DNA of 64,000 nucleotides from Clitoria ternatea (GCA_037962975.1 CM075672.1:54072501-54136500), one strand, 5' to 3'; positions 11,408-23,492 are shown, counted from the first letter of the stretch. Notes: a model not told the origin generated them from the letters alone. Numbers and translations: made by a program.

Positions 11408-12621
11408 TTAAACCTTGGCTTTGTCAACCTCGATCCCCCTTTTTGAAATTTGATGTCCTAGCACAATCTCCTTAGTTACCATGAAGTGACACTTCTCCCA
11501 ATTCAAGACTAAATTAGTTTCTATGCATCTTTTCAGTACCATGTTCAAATTCTCTAGGCAATGCTCAAATGATGATCCAAAAACAGAGAAGTCATCCATG
11601 AAGACTTCTATGCATTTTTCCACCAAGTCTGAGAAAATAGCCAGCATGCACCTTTGAAATGTTGCTGGAGCATTACATAATCCGAAGGGCATTTTCCTAT
11701 ATACAAAAATCCTAAAAGGACATGTGAATACTGTCTTTTCCTAATCTTCTGGTGCGACCGCTATTTGGTTATATCTGGAGTAACCATCCAAAAAGCAATA
11801 TTATGCCTGTCTTGCTAACCTTTCAAGCATTTGATCCATAAATAGTAGAGGAAAATGTCCTTCCTGGTTGCTGTATTGAGTTTCCTGTAGTCAATGCACA
11901 TTCACCAACTTGTGACTGTTCTTGTGGGAATTAATTCATTCTTGTCATTTTTTACAATAATCGTGCCCCCTTTCTTTGGAACAGCCTGTATAGGACTTAC
12001 CCAAGAGCTATCAGAAATTGGATAAATGATACCAGCTTCTAGTTATTTAATTACCCCTCCTTTTACAACTTTCTTCATGGTTGGATTCAAACGTCTCTAA
12101 GGTTGAGTGACAGGTTTGAATTCTTGCTCCATATAAATATGGTGTATACAGTATGCTAGGGTAATTCCCTTCAAGTCTTCTAGCCTCTATCCGATTGCAG
12201 TTGAGTTTCCTTTTAACACTTGAATCAAATGTTTTTCCTCAGATTCTGACAAGTGACTATTAATAATAACAGGATTTTGTCCTTCTTCATCAAGGAAAAC
12301 ATATTTCAAATGTGATGGTAAGAATTTCTATTCTACCTTCCTAATTATACTCTCTGCTTTTTCTAGTAACTTTTCATGGTGTCTTTTTTCTTCAATAGGC
12401 TTTTTACAATCCATCTCCTTCAAGATTTCTTCAATTTCTTCTTTGTCCTCCTCTTTTGCTTCTTCTAAAGTACACGTGAGTACTTTTTGCAATAGGTCTT
12501 CATTAAGGCATTTATTTACTTCCTTTTTAATGGCTATATCTTCAACATCAATTTTGAAACATTGTTACTTCTCTGCTGGGTGCTTCATCGCTTCAAATAC
12601 ATTGAAGTTCACCTCCTCATC
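11408..12621 (-). pseudogene. Athila-like reverse transcriptase (degenerate)
   Basis: The segment 11408-11692 contains MPFGLCNAPATFQRCM and the active-site box VFMDDFSVFG, followed by NWEKCHFMV and LGHQIS. All are hallmarks of Ty3/gypsy RT of the Athila group. Upstream (11693-12621) the RT N-terminus and the PR-RT linker can be followed across several stops and frame changes, with VSPIQAVPKKGG near 11980 and IDYRKLN near 11890. The catalytic FMDD is intact, but the frame is broken before and after it, so no active enzyme is made. Confidence 0.85.
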
Positions 12622-12942
12622 TTACACTCTTACCTTGACTTTTCCATCATCCACATCAATAATCACCTTTGCTATTTTCATGAAAAGTCTACCCAGAATG
12701 AGAGGCATCTGTGTATCTTCCTTAATATCCAGGACGACAAAATCTATAGGGAACACGAACTTGTCAACTCGTACCAGCACGTCCTCTGTTATGCCGTATC
12801 GAAACTTCATAGATCGATCTGCAAGTTGAAGAGTCATTCGTGTTAGTTTCACCTCCAGATCTCCAAATCTTTTTACCATTGACAAAGGCGTCAAATTGAT
12901 GCTGGCTCCCAAGTCTAAAAGTGCCTTTCCTACTGGTACCAA
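12622..12942 (-). pseudogene. Athila-like retropepsin (protease) domain
   Basis: This 106-codon stop-free stretch has LLDLGASINL at residues 8-17, which is the aspartic protease D-[LS]-G-A motif, and an IILGRLF-like element near residue 84 where retropepsins have their second hydrophobic-Gly motif. It is one frame out from the gag stretch, through a single-base shift close to 12935. It would cleave the gag-pol polyprotein. Confidence 0.8.
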
Positions 12943-14514
12943 TAGTTACTGGGATTGTGAAGCTCCCTGGATCTTTTATTTTTTGAGGCAATGCTTTTTG
13001 AATAATAGCACTGCATCCTGCTGCAAACTCCACTGTTTCTTCAGAGAATCTTTTCTTCTTTGTCAATAGCTCCTTCATGAATTTTGTGTATGTTGGCATT
13101 TGCTCCATGGCTTCCATGAAAGGTATGTTTATCTGTAACCTTTTGAAGATATCCATGAACCTTGCAAATTGCCTCTCTTTGTCTATCTTTGAAGGATTCT
13201 TTGGATAAGGCAAACTTTTCAGTTGTGGTGCGGGGTCGTCTACCTTTTTCTTTCACTCTTTTATTTCTTTCTTTTTATTTTTTTCAACTACATCCTCCTC
13301 CATATATACATCATCATTCTTTTTATTTTCCTCCTCTATAACTTTCTTTCTTGATTCTTTTTCACAACTCTTTTCTTCCACCTTTTCACCTTTCTCCTCT
13401 TCTTGTCCAATGACCTTTCCGCTCCTTATGGTGATTGCTTTGCATTACTCCTTTGGATTTGGGTAGGTATTAGCTCCAAATTGTGAATTGTGATGTTCTA
13501 CAATTTGACGATCCAATTGCCCCACTTAGGTTTCCAGATTTCTAATTGAGGCATCTATGTTTTTCTGATTGGTAATTGAAACTTGCATGAACTTTTCTAA
13601 AGTGTCCTCCAGTTTTAATGTTCTTTCCATCAAAGAAGAACCTTGTTGGTAAGGTTATTGTCTGTTGGAAGTGCTTGCCTCTTGCTTCCATCCACCATTT
13701 TGATTATTCCTCCATCCCTATGAAAAATTGTTAGAATAAGCATTGTTATTGAAATTACCCTGCTTACCTTGATTATTCATATAGAGGATGGATTGGTCAG
13801 ATTGTTCTCCTTGGCAATGTCCATTCTGATGATCACCTCCATCAAAATCACATTTTAATTGTGATTGTTGATTGTTTGTAGAGGTTTATACTGCATGTAA
13901 CTGTTGAAGGAGTTTTTCCATTTGCTATGTTAGAGCTTTAATTTGTTGAGTCAAAATATTGTTTTGAGCTAGAATGGCATCTGTTGTATTTAGTTCCAAT
14001 ACTCCCTTCTTGTGGACTTACGTTCTATCATGCTGGGCTTGGTAATCTGTGGATGATAATGCTTCAATGATTTTTGTGGCTTGTTCTGCATCCACTGTCA
14101 TCATGGTGCCTCCAGCTGCTGCGTCCAATATCATTTTGGTATCAGCTATGAGTCCACTGTAGAAGATATTAAGTTGTGCAATATCTTCAAGTCCATGGTT
14201 TGGGCATTTCCTGAGTAGTGATTTAAAACGTTCCCACACCTCATAAAAAGGTTCATCTTAGCCTTGTTTAAATGTTCTAATATTTGACTTGGCCTTAATG
14301 AATCTAGATGGAGGAAAGAATCTGTGTAGGAATTTTTCTTCGACTGTGTCCCAATTGTTCAAACTTTGATTTAGATGAGACTGGAGTCATTCCTTTGTTT
14401 TTCCTGCTAAAGAAAAAGGAAATAATCTCAAATATGCAGCATCAATAACATCTTGGTCAAATCCCATTGTTCCAACAAATTCATAGAAAGTTGCCAAGTG
14501 AGTGTATGGATCTT
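12943..14514 (-). pseudogene. Athila-like gag, main part
   Basis: One minus-strand frame runs from the solo LTR junction at 14514 to about 12935, broken by stops. The first, at 14387-14389, is TGA where the family has Trp. The capsid-like part includes FYEFVGTMGF, LRLFPFSLAGK, VWERFKSLLRKCPNHG and AQLNIFYSGL, then GGTMMTVDAEQA (14018-14239). The C-terminal part has a CDFDGGDHQNGHC zinc-knuckle-like motif (about 13830-13860), Asn/Gln-rich and acidic Lys/Glu-rich linkers, and FMDIFKRLQINIPFMEAMEQMP (13080-13160), the conserved block before protease. Gag forms the particle that packages the RNA. The 186 bases of its 5' end are at 17314-17499, across the inserted LTR. Confidence 0.85.
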
Positions 14515-17313
14515 TGAAATAACCCGACTTAATAAATTCAAAACCGAGACCAGGAAAAATTTTTTTTTTTCCAAAATCCACCATACAGCTGGGTAAAATA
14601 GACTAACATAAGGCAAGGGAAAGCAAAGCCGATCAGAGGAGGAAAGATAAAACCATTCACGAGAAGTCCAATGGAAGAACCAAGCTTGAGCGAGCCCATT
14701 ACAGTGCTCACTTGCTCAAGCGAGACCCAACCCACTTGAGTGAGACAACGCATCACACTTGGGCGAAGCACCCATTCGCTTAAGTGAAACCAACTAGAAA
14801 CCTTTCATTCATTCACACTCGCTAGAGCGATCCCTTATTCGCTCAAGCAAACAGCACACTCGGATAGTTCCATCACTTGGAATCTAAGCTCAAGTCCTCT
14901 CGGTAATCTCATCACTCGGAGTCGAAACCTAATTTCTCTCGAAAGACTCCCACACATACATGCTTTCTTTGGAGGCTTACATAATACTCTCTATCTTCAT
15001 TCTAGAAAGGCACAGATGTTAACCACTCGGGAAATGATTCCCTCACCCATCACTCGGGAGATGTAGTCTACTTCACACTAAGGCTCCTTCACTCGAAATG
15101 CTCTAACTCTCGCCACTCGGAATACATACTAACTCCTCTACATACGGAAGACTTGTTAAACTAAAATCTACTCTGTATCATCTAGATCTTACCCCTCTCT
15201 AACAAATTCACCACTACAGGCTTCACTCAGAGTTGTATTACCAATTCAACCATCAGGGAAACATTCACTCGGTTGACTTCCACTCAGAAACATCAAAATA
15301 CCCTTCAATCGGAAGATTGTATCTAAGAGATCCCTCGCTCCATAACATATTGACTAACGTACCACGAAGGTGATTTTAATAGGCATATTCCACTCGGAGT
15401 TGGCCCAACCTCTCTCCATTCGGAAGGAAGTCACTCATCACACCTTACACAGGATTAACTTAGCTTTTACTTACTCAGAATCATGCGGGTTCAGTATACT
15501 TGGTAAAATGCAACGTATACCACCTGGACATTCACGCACGTCATAAGATGAACACACAGTAATATATATATATATATATATATATATTTACATGCACATG
15601 ATCATACTCTCAACCCGAGAGAGAGTTCAGTTCTGATACAGTTAGACAAAGGACCAAAATAAGAGCCGCCCAAGCCTATGACAAAACCTTACATACAACA
15701 TATATATATATATACATTTCCACAGTACACAAGCACTCCACACGGTATGCAGCTCCTCCATCATTCACCGTCTTGTGTAATGTTCACTGAAATATAGCCA
15801 CAGTAGAGGGTGAGTATCTTAAATATTAAATGATAGATACTGACTCGGATTACTCCTCAATCATGGAACAATAAATATGTATGTATATATACATAGCAAC
15901 AATCAACAACATACACTATGCCATTCAATCGGAACACACACAAGGCATCTTTCAATTGGAATCTACCTAGTTATCACTCGGCTATATACACATATTCTTC
16001 TCAATAACACTAACACACATACATACAATCGCGTCACAGTCAGCATCAATCACACATGTACACAGATTCATTCAATCGGATCTGCCTCGTGTATTATCGA
16101 TTTTTATCATTGCAACGTAGGCTCTTAGCCTTTTATTCAGCTCCCAGCTGACTCGGCCGTTTTACTGGTACCAAACCGTTTGCCTTCATTTGTAACACAA
16201 ACACTCTCAGCGTCAACGGAAGTGTTACGGGCAGCCCTGAGTCCCACTCAGTCAGCTTGCCTTGAGTCCCACTCAAGGTCTTAACAGCATGTCATGCATT
16301 TAATAACCGATTCAAATGGTAGTGTCACACACTACATGCTATCAGCATTCTTATCACTACATCTCATGCAAAGCATTATCATTGAATTATGAACAGAATC
16401 TGCAACTCATTTTCCACACTATTAACTCATGCACTTCATGCACCATATATATTTAACCACACACGGAATGAACATACAGACACAGATTTCACACATACGA
16501 CCTTTTACTCAAAAATACATGCATCGCATGCAATTGGTATTAGACATTATCAGAATTCAATAAGTTAATCTTTCCTTACATGCAGTCAGCATTTGGATTC
16601 ACAGTAACCTGCATGTCACATACATCACATGGTATTCATCAATAATATTTTAACACATTCTCCTCATACAATCATTCAACCCTCTCAGAATTATCAACAT
16701 GCATTTCATGGACGGAGTTAGACATGCATTCACGACTCCTAGTCATCATACATCCGGGCATCACATATCCTTCACGCAATCAAATACCCCTATCAACGCA
16801 TTTCAAATCACCAGAATCAACAAGTCATTAACACCCGGAACCCGTCCATAACCCATGCATTTAAGATATAAGATACCCCCCTACCAACTCAAGAGACTCC
16901 TTAGAAGTTCCTCTGTTTTGGCGTTGGTCCGTTGTCCTGTTTGCTTCGTCCACCACTCTCACTCATTCAGTCCCCCCTCGAACGCAGTCGTACCCTTTAA
17001 TCAGCTTGGGAACAGGGAACAAAGGAGAGGAAGAATAAAGAAGAAGAGAAGTAGGAGAAGAGAAAGGTTTTGTGGAATTCAGAGTGAATGGGCAGTGGTT
17101 GGAGGCCTCTGAACATATACCGAAGAAATGAGGAGAGTGGGGTAGGAGAATGTGAAGTGGCAGCTTCTCACGTGTCACACATCCCAGTCAATCAACCATC
17201 AACTTTTTAAGTTAAAATTAATCACAATTAATAAGTAATTCATACTTTAAAATTATTTTTAGTTTAGTGGCTTAATCTTATTCGGTAGTTAATTTTTAAA
17301 TCGGGATGTTACA
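14515..17313 (-). mobile_element. Solo LTR of a Tekay/Del-like element, inserted in gag
   Basis: On the minus strand it starts TGTAACATCCCG at 17313 and ends at 14515. Perfect 5-bp duplications, ATCTT, lie at 14510-14514 and 17314-17318. It belongs with the intact LTR at 59429-62304: the block 16120-16260 matches the reverse complement of 60590-60770 (short GAGTGGGACTC repeats, a TACCNNACCGTTT stretch, AGCTGGGAGCTGA), and the last 60 bases match too. It carries CGCT-NN-AGCG dyads at 14690-14830, many CACTCGG motifs from 14850 to 16090 and a TA microsatellite at about 15562-15588. There is no internal coding, so it is a solo LTR left by LTR-LTR recombination. Confidence 0.85.
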
Positions 17314-17499
17314 ATCTTCACTTGACATTTCAGTAAATTGGCGTGAACTAATCAAACTAAGAAATGCTGGTTTTATTTCTAGTGCTCTGACAGTGTTTGG
17401 AATTGCAATGCTTGAGAAATGTCTTGGCCCTTGCTGTAAAGCATAGTCTCCAAGTGTCCTTCTTGGTGGATTTTGGTTATTGCTTTTGACATCCGCCAT
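17314..17499 (-). pseudogene. Athila-like gag, N-terminal part
   Basis: The ATG at 17499 begins MADVKSNNQNPPRRTLGDYA and continues with QGPRHFSSIAIPN and ALEIKPAFLSLISS. This is the well-conserved N-terminus of Athila-like gag. The frame is open for 62 codons up to the ATCTT duplication and then enters the solo LTR. Reading on from 14514 on the other side keeps the same frame, so the LTR insertion alone separates the two parts. Confidence 0.9.
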
Positions 17500-17769
17500 T
17501 TTCTCAAAGGAAGTGTTTCCTGTAAGGAAGTTCTGCTTTTGCTTGGCTTTCTTGATTTTCTTGAGGAACTTATCTATCTCTAGATCAAAAGCAAGTTGTT
17601 CTTTTGGTCCCTATCCTCTCAAGATCATAAATCAAGCACTCACTCCAGCAAGGTTACCACACATAAAAATAAAAAAATGCAAACAAACAGAAAATTATTC
17701 ACAGAGTTTTGTTAATTCAATGCTTAAATATTCAAACTTAATCACCTCCCCAACAACGACACCAAAACT
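17500..17769 (-). promoter_or_regulatory. Untranslated leader and PBS of the minus-strand Athila-like element
   Basis: The 18 bases at 17747-17764 read TCCCCAACAACGACACCA on the plus strand. That resembles the 3' end of plant tRNA-Asp (TCCCCGGCAACGGCGCCA, recalled), with four G-to-A differences. A PBS five bases inside the LTR end, matching tRNA-Asp, is typical of Athila elements. The 250 bases between it and the gag ATG are the leader. Confidence 0.8.
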
Positions 17770-19298
17770 TGGTAAGTGACAAACGTGGTATAATACAAAC
17801 TTATGCCAAAGCTTGATATATAAAGAAGTGAAGTGTTCAAATAAAAGAACCAAGTTTGTATAATATGAGTTCAATGGAATATTTGTGCCAAGTTTAAACA
17901 CAGAAATTGTAGTATAGTATACATATCATTCCACTGAGGAGGTGTTGGTTTGAAGATCTTAGTTCTTGAATTGATTTTAACAAAAAATTTGTTTTGATTT
18001 TGTTGTACAAAAGGTTGAATACAATGTAAACAACAAGTATTGAAAAGACTAACAGTAAAGAGTTTTGGTAAAAATCAGATTTGGAAAACTGGGATTGGTT
18101 TAATCGCATCTCACCTTTTGTAAGCTAAATAAATTTGCATGTATGTAACTTGAAATGATAACTTCTACGTCACAATCAAAGTCATTTGTATCGATCCCTC
18201 GACTACAAAATTCATAAGAATGATTTCAAACTGCTGATCCCTCAGTCATAAGAATGATTTCAAACCGCTGATCCCTCATTCATAAGAAAACTTAAAACAA
18301 GAAAATAATGATCAAGTACTTTCAGGCATTAATGGTAGAATGAAACACAAAAATTATCAAATCTTATTAACATACATAAAAACTTATAGCAGAATTACTT
18401 TAGGTTTGAGTTGATTATAACTAATCCCAATAAAAGAAATTTAGCTACTCATGCCTTGCATTTTCACTCAAGAAAATTAGAAATAAATACAGAAAGAAAT
18501 TTTAAGTGAAATGAATGGTTAAGAAGGTATGATGTAGGAGATGCGGGAGATGATATCAGATACTCTGTTCTCTGCTTGATTTATAGAGGGATTACGCTTA
18601 AGCTTTCCTTTCTCACGCTTAAGCGTAAGCCCACTTGTGTAGTGCCCACGCAGGAATATTCAAAGACATGCATAAACACGCAAAAGTGGTTTAGCTGGCA
18701 TCACACCATTGGGCCATTTTTAATTCAAGACTCCATACTGTATGAGTCACACTTGAGCTTAATGGTCACGCTCAAGCGTGAAAGGTCCTGATGCTTTCTG
18801 ATTGTTCTTCGCTCAGACCATGCTCAAGCGAGCTCGGGTTCAGGATTTTCTTTTTATCATTCACGCTCAAGTGTGGGGTGCTTGAGCTCAAGCGTGAGGT
18901 ACCTTTGCTGAGCTCAACCTTGCTTCAGTCACGCTCAAAGCGTGCTTTCCTTCCATCACTCACACTTAAGCATGAGATACTTGAGCTTGAGCGCAATTGT
19001 CACGCTTGGACCATGCTTCAAGCGTGAGGGGGGGCCTAATGGTACTTGGTTTCTTTTTAATCCACGCTCAAGCATGGGGTCTGTTCACCCAAACGCCCAG
19101 GTAATGATTTCACACATTATCCTTCAAGACCAAGTAAGCTAATTTGATTGTTTCTTTGAACATCTTGCAAATCTTCAAGAGTATTGATAATGTACTTATT
19201 TATAAAAGAATCACACTTAATTTTTCACCAAATTAGTCAAGTTCTTTGAAAATGAGTTAAATTGAAGCATGAAATCAATGTCTAATACACCTTTATCA
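17770..19298 (-). repeat. 5' LTR of the minus-strand Athila-like element
   Basis: On the minus strand it runs from TGATAAAGG at 19298 to CTTACCA at 17770, directly before the PBS. It matches 4614-6119 closely. It lacks about 140 bp near 18240-18290, where a short duplicated stretch replaces it, and has about 140 bp near 18450-18590 that the other copy has lost. Dyads crowd the part from 18590 to 19040. CCACG follows at 19299-19303. Confidence 0.85.
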
Positions 19299-20487
19299 CC
19301 ACGCTTAAGCGTGAAGTTTATTTAAAGACACGCTCAAGCGCAGCAAGTCACGCTTAAGTGTAAAGGCATCCTGCATGCATCCAAGTGAAAGGATTCAAGT
19401 TCAGCTTTGCAATCTTACCATGCAGTAACGTGAAAGCAAGTATCAAATTATATTTGAAGAGTTAAACAAGCGTTTCACGTGAAGATTATTGGCACAGTAC
19501 ATGATACTCCTTCAACGTCAAATTGCAATAGTGACCATTAATTGTGTATCAGTTATTGTTTATTTTTGTATTTTAGTAACTTAAGTATTGTTTGTAATTA
19601 GTTTAGTTATTTTAATTATTAACTAGTTTCTTTTGTAATTAATTAAGAGTTAGTTAGTTAGCTTTAAGTTATCTATATATATTTGTAAAAAAAGGGGGGA
19701 ACAGACAGAAGCAATAACACGATTCATTTTCTTATTTCTAATCTCTCTCTAATTCTTTTCTCTCTCTAAACTCTCTCATCCATGTTTTTCCATGTTCCTT
19801 CTCCTGAAACCATTCCAATGGGTTTCTAAACCCCTAGGGTTGGGATTTCTGAAGCTTCTGATGGAATCTTGAAGCTGTAGTAAGAGAATTATCTTCTAAA
19901 GCAAAAGGAGAACAAGCTGAGAAGTGGATCTACTCTGCTGAATTGACAAATTCAGAACCAAATGAAGAATCTCATCAGTGAGGAATCATGGTTAAGGCTT
20001 AGGTAACTTCTGGCTTCCTAACAAATTCAGGCCTAGTAAGTAGGTGAATAGTTAGGGTTCAATCCCTAAATTCACATTAGATTTCTCTGTCACTGAACAC
20101 CTAAGGGATTAGGGTTTAATGCTTAGGAATTAGTGTTAGTCACCTAAGGAATTAGGGATTAACCAACTATGAATTGTCCTCTTGCATTTGAAGCTTGATT
20201 GAACCATAATTGCATGTTTCTTGATGAAATTGTAAGCTGAAGTAATCCTAACCTATCTTCCATCAATTACATTTCATCTCTTTTATTGTTGCTGAAAATA
20301 TAAAAACATAGAAAGTATAAAACAACAAAAATAGAATGAATTCTTCACTGCATTGTTCTGGTTTAGCTTGTGCTAGTCTAAGATTGTGGTAATTATCTCA
20401 ATCCCTGTGGGACGATCAAATATATTACAAATTTAACGATTGGTGCGCTAGCTAAAAGAATATAAATCCTCTAAGAGTTATGCATCA
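19299..20487 (+). repeat. Right part of the 3' LTR of element A
   Basis: It continues the LTR interrupted at 4613, after the CCACG duplication. It has dyads, a TATA box (CTATATATATTTGTA, about 19672-19686), a CTCTCT-rich leader, and near 20390-20450 an AATCCCTGTGGGACGAT block typical of the end of such LTRs. The end is placed at GCATCA (20487) because nothing clearer marks it; that edge is uncertain. Bases up to 20385 are repeated at 6120-7205. Confidence 0.65.
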
Positions 20488-22280
20488 AGTTAATGACTCA
20501 GGATTTACACACCACAAACATGACACACTGCCACTTCATCATTATTGAAGATAATTCTCAAGTCTCAATACCTATCTAGGAATTTTTCCAGATAAAGTGT
20601 CCTTCCAAAGGACAGATTGCAACAAAACAATATTTGGTTTGTCATGGTTATTCTAAAACAAATTACATGCAAATCTATCACTTCTATTTAAAATATATTT
20701 AAATTTTAGTCATTAAATAAATATGTTGTCTCCTATTATTTTGATTCAAAACAAATACCCTCACTGAATCATAAAAAATCCCGTTGGAAGATTTTTCTAG
20801 TGGGCCAAGATCCATATTTGGCCTAGTGTTGAGTCAGTTTTGGCTGATCGCCCAACCCTTGGTTATTTAGGTAGGAAACATGTTTCCAATTGCATCTCAT
20901 GCAACTCTTGGATGATTGAGTGGGTAACTCTTTACCTTTATTCATCTTATGAATTTAAGCCCAATCCTTATGCCTCTAAGTTATTTTCAATCCATTTAAA
21001 AAACTTAGTTATGTTTAGGCCTAATAAAAACAATTTGGATATTAAAATTATCCCATCGCACCATACTAGTATAAATGTTAGCACTATGCTTTGGCAGGCC
21101 CACTATTTATTGACATTAATCTCGATGAGTGTTACTTATTAGAAGGTGTTTAAACTTAATATTAATGCTTCTAGGTTCTTCAATCTGATTAAAGTTACCT
21201 AGATAAGTCCAATAACAAATGGTTGGATAATCCAATTATCCATCATCCTTTACTAATATCAATAAAAGCACCCTGCTTCGGCAGAACCTTCACTTTATTG
21301 AAACTAGCATTGATGACTGTTGTTTATTAGAACGCATTTTAGACTGTTCATACCTTTAGGCTTTTCCAATCCAATTGAAAAATGTCTATTTGAATAAAAC
21401 TTAATAAGTTATACTTGGATAATCCAATTATCCAATCATGTCCTATTAAACATAAATAAAGGCACCCAACTATGATGTGACCTGCACTTTATCTATGTCA
21501 AGTTAGACGTTATTACTTATTGGAAGGTATGATTGTCGAGCTTGAGGGATTTCAATTTTCTTATTGTTTATTACCGACTTTCATTGAACGCTTCAACGTA
21601 AAATAAAACCCTAAAACATACAATCAAAATTGTGAGATGGTTATGGTCTTCCTAGAAAATAAAATAAAATAAACCTAAAGGAACTATAGTGTCTTGACTT
21701 CGTGAAGTCCTACTTTTTGAAACCACCATCCTCCTGGAGTCATCACTCCTTTGTTCCTTTCAAGGTCATATCCATCAAGAATCACCACTCTAGGTTTCTT
21801 CTAGGTCTTCAACTTCTTGGGTTTTCCAAGATTACAATGTAATAATGAAAACTTATTTTACATACGAGTGAAGGGTTGAGAGAAGAAATTTAAGAAAAGC
21901 GAAAGGCACAGCACGCAGGCTGTATTTAAAATTAAATAAAAATCTAAGACCATAACCATTCACCACTAAACGTGTTAATTAATCAATTAATAGAGTAATC
22001 AATTGTATTTAAAATAAAATAAATTTTAAAACACATAATTAAACACGTGGGGTCATAAAAGGAAAACTACATAAAGAAGTTTGGTGGCTCCGTTGACTGT
22101 TCAACAAACAGGGTCAAGGGGTGTTTTAACCCAAAAATTTAGTACTGTAATCAGGTTAGTTCCCAGGAAAGAGAGGTGGGTCCGGAGTGACCGCTTAAGT
22201 ACCAAGTCTTTCTTAGCCAGAACGTCCCACTGACCATTAATAGCTCAAAATATTTAGTTATGATTTCAAACAATTTGAAA
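20488..22280. other. AT-rich sequence without recognisable genes
   Basis: There is an open frame of 100 codons at 20840-21142, but it has no recognisable domain and its composition is like its surroundings. Short related blocks (TAATCCAATTATCC, GCCCACTATTTATTGA and GGCACCC/GCACCC with TTATT) recur two or three times between 21050 and 21540, suggesting decayed tandem duplication. This may be internal DNA of the minus-strand element whose LTR is at 23493-24466. Confidence 0.4.
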
Positions 22281-22960
22281 TCTTAAATTTTGAAACGGCC
22301 AAGGTTTAACTTTTAAACCATATCTTTTTGACTCTTACAATTATCCTAAAATAGGAATAGTCAAGGTTTAACTTTTAAACCTTATCTCTAGAGCCTCAAC
22401 AATCATCCTATTTTTTAGGAACCATCAAGGTTTAAATTTTACACCTTATCTCTAGAGTTCAAGATATTTTATTTTAAATCCTATTAAATTTGATAAAGAT
22501 CTTATCTTTAATTTGTAACTTTTGCAAATCCTATCAAATTTATTAAGGATTAAATATTTGATTTTAAAATTATTAAATTTAATAAAGATCTTATCTTCTA
22601 TCTGTAACGATTACAAATCATATTAAATTTAATAAATATGAATCAATTTGTAACTCCTACAAATCACATTAATTTTAAAAAATCACATACAATAAAAATC
22701 CTATTAAAATTAACAAGAATAAACTATTTAAATTTGTAACTCTTACAAATCACATTAATTTTAAAAAGATCAAAAACGATGCAAATCCTATTAAAATTAA
22801 TAAGAATAAATTATTTAAATTAGTAACTCTTACAAACTTTAAATTTAACAAACAATTAAAATTTGATTTGCAACTTTTACAAATCAAATTTAAAATATAA
22901 TATTAAAATCAAATATTTTATTTGTAACATTTATAAATAAATAAAATACCATTACGACTA
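22281..22960. repeat. Imperfect AT-rich tandem repeats
   Basis: Two repeat types follow each other. Between about 22290 and 22470 a unit with CAAGGTTTAACTTTTAAACC and TATCTCTAGAG recurs three times. From 22480 to 22940 a unit with TTTGTAACT, TACAAATC and ATTAAATTTAATAA recurs about seven times at irregular spacing. No coding is visible. It may be a variable region within the element to its right. Confidence 0.55.
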
Positions 22961-23479
22961 GGTTTCAACTTTTGAATCCTAGTTTTCATTACTGCTAGGG
23001 TTTAACTCTTAAAAACTTTCTAAACACAATCTCACATGAACAGTTCATATTACAAAAGAGAAAGCATATAGACGTGCATTGCATACAACCCTTGATTTTA
23101 ATTTAATTAAACGAACATAAAACATGCCTTATAATTAGAACACATATAAAACAATCACCATTGCAACATACAACATGTTCATATGATAAAGCACATCCCA
23201 AAAACATGTTCTTTAATTAAAATGTTGAGAAAAGCAATCAATATACATAAAACAAAAATAAATTGATACTAGCTTTCAAAAGGTGCAACCTTTGCAACAT
23301 ATCTCATAAAAAATGCAACCTTTACATAATATCTCATTCAAAATGAAACCTTTGCAACATATCTAATAAAAGATGCAACCTTTGCAAAAGGATTCAACCT
23401 TTACAATTATTTCCGTAAAAGAATTTTTTTTACATGTTCTTTAAACAAACATTTGCCTAAAACACAGTTTTGCAATCAA
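22961..23479 (-). other. Non-coding leader region with 31-bp tandem repeats
   Basis: It lies just inside the PBS at 23480-23491, so on the minus strand it is the start of the internal region. At about 23272-23420 a unit of about 31 bp built on GCAACCTTTGCAACATATCT occurs about four times with changes. No gag-like frame follows, which suggests a non-autonomous element. Confidence 0.45.
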
Positions 23480-23491
23480 GCTCTGATACCA
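23480..23491 (-). promoter_or_regulatory. Initiator-Met PBS
   Basis: On the minus strand it reads TGGTATCAGAGC, the standard complement of the initiator tRNA-Met 3' end. It stands one base inside the LTR end at 23493. Confidence 0.8.
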
Positions 23492-23492
23492 C

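Larger units (their letters stand above)
4614..19298 (-). mobile_element. Nested Athila-like Ty3/gypsy retrotransposon, rearranged
   Basis: The element reads on the minus strand: 5' LTR 19298-17770, tRNA-Asp-like PBS, gag, protease, RT, RNase H, integrase (ending at 9443), and 3' LTR 6119-4614. CCACG flanks it at 4609-4613 and 19299-19303, as expected for a 5-bp target duplication. It sits in the U3 of element A's LTR. Three things are abnormal. A solo LTR (14515-17313) splits gag. All coding domains carry stops. The segment 6120-8851 between the 3' LTR and the post-pol spacer is foreign or inverted. The two LTRs also differ by indels of roughly 140 bp each way, so this is an old insertion or a recombined pair. 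Confidence 0.75.

Noticed and set aside
20840..21142. 100-codon open frame
   Set aside because: No recognisable motif, AT-rich surroundings with decayed repeats; expected by chance in this much DNA.
23480..23491. tRNA gene fragments (also at 17747-17764 and 62308-62321)
   Set aside because: They match only tRNA 3' ends and stand at LTR borders, so they are primer binding sites.
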